A program made the translations under genes and the position numbers. Below are positions 1 through 9,810 of a DNA stretch of 64,000 bases, piece after piece. Under the pieces are notes generated by a model. It searched no databases and was not told where the DNA came from. It saw only the letters and a program-made list of their open reading frames with translations. The stretch spans positions 8,018,701 to 8,082,700 of the forward strand of contig NC_040016.1 in assembly GCF_000972845.2 (NCBI RefSeq), given 5' to 3'. This stretch comes from Larimichthys crocea. Taxonomy: Eukaryota; Chordata; Actinopteri; Sciaenidae. Position 1 is the stretch's first letter, and each line of letters opens with the position of its first letter.

Positions 1-99
1 GTGACCCCGATGTCAAAGGATCCTACAGCAGTGAAACAAATCACTTGGAAAGATGTGAGTGAATGATACGGCCCTATAAATGTAACATGTCAATAGAGT

Positions 100-850
100 T
101 TGCGGTTGTTTGAGGTAATTCACCATAGTCAGTGTGCTACCTACAGTAGATGGAGGTCAACACATCTCCAGTTCGGAGAAGCAGGCATATCTGTCACAAA
201 AAGCGGAGCTATGCGCTGCAACAAGGTCAGCAAGAAAACATATTTTAGCCACCTAAAAATGCCAAAAAATCAATACCTGTTTAAATGTACTATATTGAGA
301 ATATTTTCACCACTTTACCTTGTCTCAGACAGCCTTTTTCTTTGACACTAAGCACAGATACTTACTAACACTGAGCTGTATTACAAAGCAAATCAGCAGT
401 TTGGGTAAGAAAGTTGTGAAATTTAAATCAAACTGTCTAAAGATAGTTCGTGTTTGTGTTTTTGTTTTTTTTGTCTGTGCCGCCATAGTTGTGATCCAAA
501 CAGCTGCACAGCTGGGCTTATGTGTAGAAATACCGAAATACCAAAGTTCAGTCCAAAGTTAATGCCAAATATAAAAAACGATCTGACTGTAAGCTAAAGT
601 GGTGAAAACATAACAAAAGGATATACTGACTGTAAGCTAAAGTGGTGAAAACATAACAAAAGGATATAGATTTCTCCTTCTAGGTGCGCCTTTTTTACAT
701 GGCTAAATTACATTTTTCTGCTGACCCCGCCCATAGCAGTGCATAGCTTTGCTTCCATGCTGGAATCCCTGTAGGCCTCTCCAAACTGGAGGCGTGCTGA
801 CTGCAGTTACACTGACTATGGATAAGGACTCCAAATAACACCACAAAGCT
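100..850 (+). repeat. Dispersed repeat family R3, degenerate copy
   Basis: Blocks here reappear in the same order near 39,480-39,990. Shared blocks include CTACCTACAGTAGA, an AGCTATG-containing block, and a GCTGACCC...AGCAGTG.ATAGCT block. The middle parts differ, so both copies look old and rearranged. The family type is unknown. It resembles a common percomorph interspersed repeat, which is recall rather than proof. Confidence 0.45.
583..668 (+). repeat. Tandem duplication, two perfect 43-bp units
   Basis: A unit starting CTGACTGTAAGCTAAAGTGG at 583 is repeated exactly from 626. It lies inside the R3 repeat copy, so it is probably a replication-slippage duplication after insertion. Confidence 0.9.
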
Positions 851-1958
851 ATTTTCAAATGTACCTCAATATACCATAATTTGCATTAAGAGGTCAATAA
901 CATTTAAACAAAGTGCTTCTCAGATTGTTGGGCAGCGTCTGAATCCCCCTCACCTCACACTATTCTGGCGTCGAACTTAAACTGGTCTTGAGCTAAAACA
1001 AATAGTCAATTAATTGATTAATGAACTGGCATGAAATTAATTTGTAACCATTTTAATAATGAATTAATTGTTTTTTATCATTTTTCCAAGAAAGAATACC
1101 AATTATTTCTTGATTTTGTCTTCTCAGATTTAAGAATTTCAGGCTTTTCTTTGAATGGTGTAATCGTAAATTGATCTTTAGCAGTTAATTAAATAATAGA
1201 AGCATTTTGGGGCATGAGCTTTTTTAAATTTTATTTTAACTCTCTCAAACTAACAAATTTATTGGCTTTTCAATGTACAAACACAAGTTCAACACTATGA
1301 ACTCTATGAAGTCTGAAAGTGTGCACCATTATAGCCATCATCGCCACCCGTCGCTCTATATGACAGCAGGCTTTTTTCCTTTCCTCCTTAGGAGTGTATG
1401 TACTGTTTCTTTCAGACGTGGTCAGAACTATCAGACATCGTTTGAACTAGTTCCTTTCAATCATACCCACGCCTTTACACATGTCAGTATTATATTTATT
1501 CTCTATCCTTACACTTGATGATGCAAGCATCATGCGAGCAGCAGAAAAACAGCAGAAAGACTCTTCAGCAATCTCAACAAACAGAAACATAAAATTGAAA
1601 TATTAAAGTTAGACTTTAAAGGATAAGGCTTTTGATATTCTATATTTTTTTCCTACCTGTTAAGAAATCCAATGAAAAGACAAAAATCAACAATGCTTCA
1701 GTCAGTCTTTTAAGGTTTGTCAAATTCCCGTGTCTGTGGAACTCAGCCCTCTTTGTTCGTGCTGACTTAAATCTTTAAAAACAGGTCAGGAGTCTATAAT
1801 TTCATTTTCTAAAAAGACTAAAGCAAAAAATTATTACCTAAAACAGCTGGGCACTGTATTTTCTAGCAAGAATAAGATATCTGGGAGTAAAAAGTGCATT
1901 TATTGAGGACTATTTTCAGATGCAGATTTAGTGTCATTGTGAGTGAATAAGGTAACAG

Positions 1959-1961
<3 letters not shown>

Positions 1962-2039
<78 letters not shown>
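1962..2039 (+). repeat. (TG)n microsatellite
   Basis: About 39 TG dinucleotides with a single CGCG-type interruption near 1,999-2,002. The poly-His/Thr reading frames across it on the minus strand are artefacts of the repeat. Confidence 0.98.
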
Positions 2040-2041
<2 letters not shown>

Positions 2042-4295
2042 GGAGCATGTCACCCAATGCAACAATGTGGCTTGTTGATGTGTTTTTAATAGTTTTTGGA
2101 CAACAATGGAGGTTTGTGGCACAGATGGGTGAGCTATATCAGGCTTTGGCTACACAGGCAATTTTGATACAGTAGTAGAAATTTATGATAAATCCATCAA
2201 GTTGTTTCATTGGCTTTGTTAGCAATAAAAAAAAAAGTTGAATATCACCAGAAAAAAAGAACCATCAAAGAAAACAAAGAACTAGTGTGTAGGATTTAGT
2301 GGTATCTAGTGATGTGGTTCTGAAGAAGCTGTCCTCTCTGACTTGTCTATATGTCCTCAGAATAATGCCATAATACTCGATGGTCCTAAACAATGATTAG
2401 TCTACAAACAAGGAAATCCATGAAGGAAATACCCTTTGTGGTCCAACAACATTGTTGACTCTGTAGAGGCTTATGTACCTATCTGTTGTGTCTAGTAAAA
2501 GGGAGTTAAACAGCCCTATCCTCTGACCTCAGTTACCATAAAAATGATCAGAATATTTCCTAAACACAGCACACAGCTGCTCTGTAAACACATTAAGACC
2601 TGTTTCTCATCAGGCGAAAGATTTAGTGGCGTGAATCTGCCTATTAGATACAGACAACACTTGTCTGTCTAATAGTGTTTATAATCACGCAAACCTTAAT
2701 GTCAAGTATACAGAGATAATTTTCAAAATCAGTGAAGTGGTCCTTTAAGTACTCCACCACAGTAAAAGCTATTCAAACCAGAAATCCACCAGGACAGTGG
2801 TAAACAAGAGGCACTACAGCTGCATAATGTCCTGTTACTGATACAACAAAGGAGATGATGGAAATGGCATCAGGTGGTCATGGGTGGAAATATACATCGA
2901 TTTGTCCCTGTCTAAGAGCACCCGTCCAAAGGATGAAGCACAAGATGTAGTGCTGCATGAATACTGCACCTTTGTTCAGCCGCATAATGTCCCATTATGA
3001 TATATTAAACATAACCAGTTATGCTAATTGGACCATTAATTGGTCAAATGATTGCATTAATTAGTGTTAATGGTTTAAAGATCATACATATATTAATGTG
3101 CCATGACTGTGAGACACAAAAACAGCTGTGGGTCATGTATCTCAGTGATGTATTTCTCATGGACCAACAAAAGATGTGAGTGATGTAAGACGTTAAAGGG
3201 ACATTTCACCAATTTTACACATAAAGATCAGTTAACCCGTCATGGGTAGTATCAGGAAGCCTGTAAATATATTTTTATTTAAAGTTTGAAAAGTCCTGGA
3301 TGCAGAGCTTAATTAAACAAGCAATATTTTCTAAGTTGCATTATGAGAAATGTAGCTTTGTGTGTTTTGGGACTAAAAGTTAGGCTATCTCTGCCTCGGC
3401 TGCATCGATTTTGACTGTTCTTTTTCCCCAAACTTTATGGAAGTGCATTAAATTGCTGGAGTTACATATCAAGGTTCAATTTCAGGTTTTGTCCTTCAGC
3501 CCCTCAGACTAATCATTTTGCTTTAAACACATTGTATTTCCTTGTGCCTCATCAGGTCAAGTATTTACGACTGAGAGACTCGGAATTGCCGTACAAGATA
3601 CAAAGAAGACTTCTAATGATGTTTGTAAGTATAAAATTCATGTCAAGTACTAAAAAGATCTCACAATTTTGCACCTGACAATCAGACTGAATTTTCATCA
3701 TGTTTCAATTTATTCACTCAGCCTGACATTGTGTTCAAGGGAGTGCTGGTGATAATGATTTTCCCCCAATCAACCAGTAGTAAGTGACACATCTGCCCTC
3801 CTGGCATCAGTTTTAGTTGACATGAAAGCTGAAGTAGCAGGAGAAATTTACCTCTTTTCACATTTATCATAAAAATTTGTCAATTTAAAGGTCCAGTGTA
3901 GGGGATCTACTATGTTTTCGTTAGTCACCTCACATAATCACCACAAAATTAGGATCAGATTATGTTATTGTCTACAGACGCCACATGTTTTATGGCCACT
4001 GTAGTTTCTCCATCTGGCTAGGGTTAGTGTTCTGATGGCTCTAAAGAAGAAACTAGAGACCAAGGTCCAGGTGACATTTCACATTGATGTTCAAAAATTG
4101 AAAATAACGCAGAGATACCAATTGGTTACCTATAGTAGCCTCAAGAAATCATTGATCTTAAGATTTTTTAAAGAGTTTCTTAAGAATTAGAAATACACTG
4201 TAACAACCAGACAATCCTCATGTGACTGACTTTAGTGAGAAAAAGTTACATTAAGCATGTCTTGCTCGACAGTTTATGCATATTACTGCTCTTAC

Positions 4296-4478
4296 CTTCT
4301 TCAGTCGTCCACTCTTGGTCCCCAGGAAGACCACACTGTGTCCATTGTAGACATAGGAGATGACAGAGGTCAGCCTGTCCCTGCTCTCAGTGTACACCGT
4401 CCGACCCGACACCAGCTGGGAACCCCCCAGGGGTTGGTTTATATCAAGGCCGCAGAAGTGATCATCAATAGGAACAGG
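4296..4478 (-). CDS. plxna2: Plexin-A2, second coding exon (end of Sema domain)
   Basis: This exon of 183 bp (61 codons, phase 0 at both ends) continues the Sema beta-propeller from the exon at 7,842-8,996. The acceptor is a pyrimidine-rich CTCTCCATGCAG and the donor is AAG|GTAAG. The peptide begins [19 protein letters not shown] and ends TKSGRLKK. Human PLXNA2, as I recall it, has an exon of the same 61 codons with nearly the same start, and the INQPLGG and YNGxSVVF stretches favour A2 over A1, A3 and A4. Plexin-A2 is a single-pass receptor that, with neuropilins or directly, binds semaphorins and steers axons. The ligand-binding Sema domain lies outside the cell. The rest of the gene (PSI, IPT, transmembrane and GAP domains) is beyond the left edge. 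Confidence 0.95.
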
Positions 4479-5555
4479 CTGCATGGAGAGAGGGAGGGAT
4501 GGAGAAATGGGGGTGGGGATGAAGAGAGTGTTTTTTAAGAAGTGGAGGAAAAGAAATAAGGAGAATAGGTTAAAGGAGGGAGGGATAGAAAAGCAGAGAG
4601 AGTGAAAGGAAGGAGGAGTAAGGATGACAGATATAAGGAGGGGAGGTCGAGGTAACAAGAGAGAGGGAAGAGCGTAAGTGGGAGCCAGAAAAATCACTCC
4701 GATCACTGTAGACACATGCGAATATGAGAGCAGAACTCAAACTGACTTCTGGTAAGCGTAATATGCATTACGTGTACAGTTTCCAGGGTTAAAGATGGTT
4801 ACTTCAAAAGGGCTTGGGCTGCTGCGTTTATCAACAAGCCTCGGAACGGGCGAATTTGCGGAGCAGACTAATTGCTGATGGCAAACATGAGAAACACTGT
4901 GTATGTTGCACCCGTTTCTGTGATTTTTAAATCACTTGATCTGACATCACACAAACACACAGCACAAGAGATGTCAGGTTTTGATTAAGCATCAAAGAGA
5001 GGAGCATGCTAAGCAGTCCTGTTACATCTACTAACAACTCAAACCTTTGCTAATTGCCCGTCACTCAGGATATAAATCTACCTTTTTAGGGCAGCTAATT
5101 TCTTATTTCTTATGCACACATTAGTCCTTGCTATGCTTTTTCTCTTATCAAGCATGGTGCCTGAGCTTTACTGAATGTGATCAGTGAAGTGAACTTCATA
5201 TCTCACTCCACTCTACTCTGAGTCATTTTTCTGGTGTAGTATGAGTGCGTTCAATGCTTCTCTTTTGAAGCTAAATATTGTACACACATGTGAATACGTG
5301 CCATCTGAATATCTGTTTTAACAGTTGCATTCCTTAGTCTGAAACTCTGCATGAATTTTTTATGTCATACCTATTAGAACTGCTTTGAAAGGCGCATCAG
5401 AAAATATTCACACACATTCAGACTCCCCAGAGGGAATGCTTTGACAGTTATTGGATGGATTACCATAAAATTTGGTACAGACATCCATGTCTTCTAAAAC
5501 CTCAGATATATTTAATTCGTAGTGCAAATTATCATGTTTTGTGTGCTAACACTAC

Positions 5556-6492
5556 AAATATGAGCAGTGTAAAGAATGGATGTTGTATCTTTGACGTCAC
5601 ACATATGGTTTCTGAAGAATTCAGTTCACCATCTTGGTAGTCCTGTCTTTGTCCACTCCCAGATAATCTAAAAATGGCCAAAGACGTGGATCATTGGTGC
5701 ACCTGCAGGTGGGCTGAATGAATCCTGGGTGCTTAAACAAGCAAGTAACATCCTCTACCTGTCAATCAAAGCAGCCAGGCTGTTAATTTTGCATAACTTT
5801 AAGGCAGGGGTGTCAAACTCAAATCACCCAGTGGACCATAATTGAAGACTGGGACTACGTCAAGGGCAGTCCGAGGGCAGGGGAAGGGCATTAGCGCATT
5901 ATAGTATGGACACATAAGCTCCATAAACAAGGCACACACGTTTACCTCCTATATTGGTGAGCCTGTGTGCCTTGTCAGTAGCCTCCCACCTGCTTTGAAA
6001 GTCCCTGTTCTCAAAGTCAACTTTTCGTTTTGGCCATTTTCTGGGGGGCTTTAATGTCTCAATAAACAACCGAAGGAAGGGTGAAGGGTGATGCACAGCT
6101 CTTGACCAATGACAGTATCTTGAGCTATGTGGCGGCTGTTGCAGTGCATTGTGGGATTTAAAGTATGAGCGGTGGGAGCAGGCCATTAATAATAGACGTA
6201 TGAAATTATCTCACGGCCGCCTTGAGTTTGACATGTCTGCTTTAAACCTGAAAATAATTTGGACAGAACTAAAACAAAATTCACCCTCAGTACAGTTGTC
6301 ATGAATGGGTAAATTAGCTATAGAGACCAAAACTGTTTTTTTTTTTGTACCAGGCTAAGTTGGGCTTTTTAACATGGGGGCTTATGGAGACTGACTCCTT
6401 CTGTAGCCAGCCTCAAGTGGACGTACAAGAAACTGGAGTTTTTGGCTTTTGCACATATGCTTCACTTCACAGCCATGGAGGTTGACTAAAGT
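5556..6492 (+). repeat. Dispersed repeat R1, copy A (interrupted by hAT element)
   Basis: The sequence is collinear with copy B (31,315-31,800) and with the reverse complement of copy C (42,989-43,350). All share a CTGTCAATCAAAG-like block (A and B), GTACAGTTGTCATGAA (A and B), ATTAGCTATA then ACCAAAAC, ACCAGGCT, and CAGCCTCAAGTGG. In copy A the match is broken by a hAT element at 5,805-6,239. Three copies in 64 kb indicate a mobile family of at least about 450 bp. No coding potential was seen. Confidence 0.75.
5805..6239 (-). mobile_element. hAT-type DNA transposon, internally deleted, nested in R1
   Basis: The termini are inverted repeats: CAGGGGTGTCAAACTCAA at the left, and the complement of the right end reads CAGACATGTCAAACTCAAGG. 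The flanks are CTTTAAGG and CTTTAAAC, consistent with an aged 8-bp target duplication as hAT elements make. On the minus strand, about 5,899-6,186, a frame contains KRKVDFENRDFQSRW and KRVCLVYGAYVS. This resembles the BED-like N-terminal region of hAT transposases of the kind co-opted in GTF2IRD2. The rest of the transposase is missing, so the element is a deletion derivative. Confidence 0.75.
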
Positions 6493-6640
6493 TAGTCGAA
6501 TTAGTTAGTTAGTTAGTTAACTAACTAAGATGGTGAAAATGGTAAACATTATACCTGCATGTTAGCATTTAGCATGCTGAAATTAACATTTAGCTTAGAG
6601 CACTTTTTCTAGCATGTTACACACAATGATAAGTGAAGCA

Positions 6641-6680
6641 ATAAATAAAAATAAAAATAAATAAATAAATAAAATAATAA
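6641..6680 (+). repeat. (AAAT)n simple repeat
   Basis: An AAATA/AAAT-rich tract directly after the R2 right part. It may mark the tail of that element or be independent slippage. Confidence 0.85.
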
Positions 6681-7841
6681 TCCAATTTGAATTTTAGTGA
6701 GCATTAAATAGAACTTGCTGGTTTATTTTCATTCAACTTATTATCACTCCATATTTTCTCATCATCAATTCCCTACCTCGGATGGCTCTATGCCCACGCC
6801 ACACTTTGAGAGGCACTGATGTGGACTCTTCTGTCTTGTCAACGCAGCAGTTGGCAGATTGTAAAACTGGTATTTTGTGCCTCCCTAGGAGCCTAATATT
6901 TATAGTAACAAGTGTATGTAAAGCAGCAGAATAAAATCTTATTGGTCTCTTTAAGTAATTATTTTGACATGCACTTCTAAAACATTTTGACACAGGAAGT
7001 AATATGTCTGATACGAGTATAACTTCCTCAGAAAGCCAAATCGGTATATCTGTGGACAGCACACACTGTTGGTCTTTCACTGAGTGTGACCAAAGAAACA
7101 CAGTATCAAATGAAATCTTAACAAAGCTGAACCATCACACTTCATTTACAGTCCATTTCAGATATAAAACCTTTTGGTTAACTGCACAGTGAGAGTTAAT
7201 TATTGCACTCTGTCATCCCTCACTTGTTTTTATGAATATCATTATATCTTATTTGTTTAATGGCATGGTGGAATCAAAGTACATGTTGGGAACCACCAGA
7301 GCGACGGATGTGATGAATATCATTGTTTTCATGGTTCGCTTTCAACTTGTTTCCATGAAAGCCACTCATTATGCAGAATTATAGCTTTCACAAAGACACA
7401 GACTTGGACATTTACAAGAAAGCCCTTTTCTCGAGATCAAGAACAGGTCTCAGAGGGTTCAAATACTGCTGACAGCGACAAGAAGAAGGAAGGAGATGGG
7501 GAGAGAGAGAAAGAGAGGGGGAGAGAAAGGGGAGGAGAAGAAGGCGGGAGTCAGTGCCCAAACCCCTGAATGAAATCAAAGCTCCATACAAAACTCCTCT
7601 GATTAGCATTGTGGAATAAATCTCCTCCAACTCTTATGTGCTCGTGGGATCCTGAAAACCTGAATGGTGTCTTCAGCACAGATCTGGCTGCCTGCCTATC
7701 GCCTATTTAGGCTGCAAACATGGTGAATAATCAGTAAAGTTTCAGGAAATCAGCTCACCACCTTGTGAATTTCAAAGTTGGTCTAAATGTGTGTGTGAGG
7801 CAAAATCAGATGGTGTCTTTCTCTTTTCACAGTCCACCTAC

Positions 7842-8996
7842 CGCCTTGGTGCACTGCACGTCCTTTCCCAGCAGCCAGTGAAGCTCCAGGTTTCCCTCTC
7901 CCTGGTAGCAGGACTGCAGTCGCTCCTTGATGCGTGTGTTGATGTCTTGGATGGTGAAGACACAGAGTGCAGAGTGATCTGGAGGGTCGTGGCACTGCTT
8001 CTGTCCCTTGGAGAACACAGCAAAGAGCACGTCCTCCTGAGCGCTAATGTTGAGTGACTTTGCCAGAACCCTGCCAGCTTTGGACAGGTAAGCAGCCTGC
8101 AGCAGACGATACTCCTCACCTCTGTGTACGCACCCCACGGGAAGTGACACATATGAGTGGAACTTCTTGTCACCTTTGCAGAGGCGAATGATGCGAGAGG
8201 TGTAAAACAAGTCGCCAGGGGAGCTCCCAGCAGGCATCCCATTCTCGGGCGTCTCCGGCTGGACGGTCATGAAGTAGACAAAGTTGCCGCTGGCAAAGCC
8301 ATAGATGTAATAGATGTCAAAGTGTGGAACAAGAGCCAGTGTGTCTGAGGGGATTTTAATGAGAGAGGAAACAAAGTCAGTGTGGAGTTCATAGTCCAGC
8401 ATTGCAGAAGATTCTGGATCACGAGGCAGCTTGCGGCTTGAGATTGTTGGGAAGTAGTCCTGTTTGCCACCGACAGCTGTTCCAATGTACAGAGTTGCAT
8501 CCTGACCCTGTGAGGGCACAACAACCCCGTACATCGTCCCTGTCTGGTTGTCACTGGAAAGGTAGTGTTCTTTCTTGTGCGTAGGCTCCACGAGGATGAA
8601 CAAGTCATCCAGCCTCATCAGTTTGCAGACGCCCTGGTAGAGACTACCACAGGCCAGCAGCCGGTTGTGAGAGTAGTCGATGAGCAACAGTTTGTTTACG
8701 TTGTCAGTGGAGGCAAGCGGCTCAGAACAGGGCTGGACAATCAATGGAGGATAACATGCTTTGTTGTCATACTCTGGTCCTGTATCATGGGACACCAGGA
8801 GGGTGAGATTAGCAGACAACTTGTAGATTCGGTTGACTGCTCCAACATACAGAGCCCCAGTAGACTGATGGACAGTGAGGTGGTTCAGCGACCACTCCCT
8901 CCTCTCTGATTGGAAGGTGTTCAGAGTCTGTCCGACAGCCATCTTTTGATTCAGAGAGATTAGAGTCAATAGCCACAGTGCCAGGGGCCATGACAT
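7842..8996 (-). CDS. plxna2: Plexin-A2, first coding exon (signal peptide and Sema domain)
   Basis: This gives 385 codons starting [15 protein letters not shown], a hydrophobic signal peptide of roughly 20-23 residues. The rest is Sema beta-propeller from about residue 27 onward. Plexin-A hallmarks are [29 protein letters not shown] (C81, C90), [13 protein letters not shown] (C116, C124), [21 protein letters not shown] and [19 protein letters not shown]. The [18 protein letters not shown] and [10 protein letters not shown] stretches fit PLXNA2 better than the other A plexins. Sequons are at N63, N150 and N316. The exon ends GCG|GTAGGT in phase 0, matching the next exon. An in-frame ATG also exists at 9,065 and would add 23 residues, but I prefer 8,996 because the signal peptide starts there. 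C335 looks like an extra cysteine compared with mammals. Confidence 0.95.
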
Positions 8997-9185
8997 GACC
9001 TTAAGAGGACTGTGACCTTTAGTGAGGCCACAGTAAGTCCATCCTTTATCCAAGCACGTTCCCATCCCCACGGGGCTCCAAAAAATACCAAGTTCAAGCA
9101 AAACACTTGGGATCGTGTGTCAGCAAAGAGCAGGATTGCGCTGAAATGATGAGCTGAAGTGCTGTCTTGTGATCTTCACATATTT
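8997..9185 (-). other. plxna2: plxna2 5' UTR part of the first coding exon
   Basis: On the minus strand a good acceptor, TTTTCTCTTTCAG followed by AAATATGTG, places the exon start at 9,185. The 189 bases to the ATG at 8,996 would be 5' UTR. They contain an in-frame ATG at 9,065 with G at -3 and +4 and no intervening stop, so an N-terminally extended product is possible. Confidence 0.65.
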
Positions 9186-9539
9186 CTGAAAGAGAAAAGA
9201 GGGATATTTGTTTTAAGCTCAAAAGATCCTTCAGTCTTTGGAGAGCGAAAAATTGCTTTCACAGTATCATTAGACACTGCATCTAAAAACCAAGAAATAT
9301 ATGTGGTTGTTTTCCCCTCTATCACTGCTTAGTCAGACACATGACACATCAGAGAAACAAGTAATCATTTGTTCAAACTGTCTCTGCGTATTTACTAGCC
9401 CAAGAGATGGTCCAATATTCCCCCTATCAACAGGGGGGCTCATTATATTCCGCCTCTCTGTAAGAGAGAACTAACTGTGGCCTATTACTTGAACAAAGCA
9501 ACAACACACTGTAGCTGTGCCTTCTCTCTGTTTGGGTGG

Positions 9540-9810
9540 CTAATTAAATGATCCAAACGTATTAATTATGCGTCCATATTTTGGGCTCCCTGTTTTCCTT
9601 TCTCCCCTCTGCCTTGTTCGTTTAAATGGTTGAATCCAGGAGGAATTAATCACTCTCCACTGCAGCCGACATTCCTAAATTAATCAGGGCTTTTTCCAGG
9701 GATGGCAGGGAGTCATTAGAGATTCAGAACCAAGCAGCATCAACCCTCACACTTCCCTGTTTAATTTCATTAGCATATTTTATGTCGATATTTTCAGGGG
9801 ACAAACAATA
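9540..9810. promoter_or_regulatory. Candidate conserved non-coding element in plxna2 intron 1
   Basis: The block is complex and free of repeats, with several homeodomain-type cores: CTAATTAAATGATCC, TATTAATTATGCG, GGAATTAATCAC, AAATTAATCAGG and TTTCATTAGCATATTTTATG. Such composition is typical of vertebrate developmental enhancers, and plxna2 is a regulated neural gene. This is inference from composition and position only. No alignment was possible. Confidence 0.3.

Larger units (their letters stand above)
1..4295 (-). other. plxna2: plxna2 intron (after second coding exon), partial
   Basis: This is the intron downstream of the 4,296-4,478 exon. It begins with a GTAAG donor on the minus strand (forward 4,291-4,295) and runs off the left edge. 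I looked for the next plexin exon (end of Sema, PSI domain) and saw none, so the intron is longer than 4.3 kb. It contains repeat copies and a TG microsatellite, listed separately. About 2,280-2,745 and 3,890-4,060 also resemble degenerate fish interspersed repeats, but I cannot pair them convincingly inside the window. Otherwise nothing recognisable is present. Confidence 0.75.
5440..6620 (+). repeat. Dispersed repeat R2, copy split by an R1 insertion
   Basis: The left part (about 5,440-5,525) carries the block GGATGGATTACCATAAAATT followed by GGTACAGACATCCATGT. The right part (about 6,520-6,620) carries ATGGTGAAAATGGTAAACAT followed by GCATGTTAGCATTTAGC. Related blocks occur at 34,268-34,440, 40,178-40,480, 42,850-42,990 and 43,352-43,440. 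The GCTAAC/TTAGCATG-rich end is characteristic. The element class is not known to me. It may be a LINE 3' region or a non-autonomous element. Confidence 0.5.
4479..7841 (-). other. plxna2: plxna2 intron between coding exons 1 and 2
   Basis: This 3.4 kb intron is bounded by GTAGGT (minus strand from 7,841) and CATGCAG. Its centre (5,440-6,620) is a nest of three repeat elements described separately. Near 7,490-7,550 there is a purine-rich GAGA-type tract. No other feature is recognised. Confidence 0.85.

Noticed and set aside
1863..2122. Frames of repeated His-Thr over the TG tract
   Set aside because: They are translations of a dinucleotide repeat and have no flanking coding signal.
4479..4715. 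N-terminal extension of the frame covering the second plxna2 coding exon
   Set aside because: A clean acceptor at 4,479 ends the homology. The upstream residues are low-complexity Leu/Pro/Ser intron translation.
9066..9101. Further upstream extension of the plexin frame
   Set aside because: The codon at 9,101 is TTG, not ATG. The first in-frame ATG is at 9,065.
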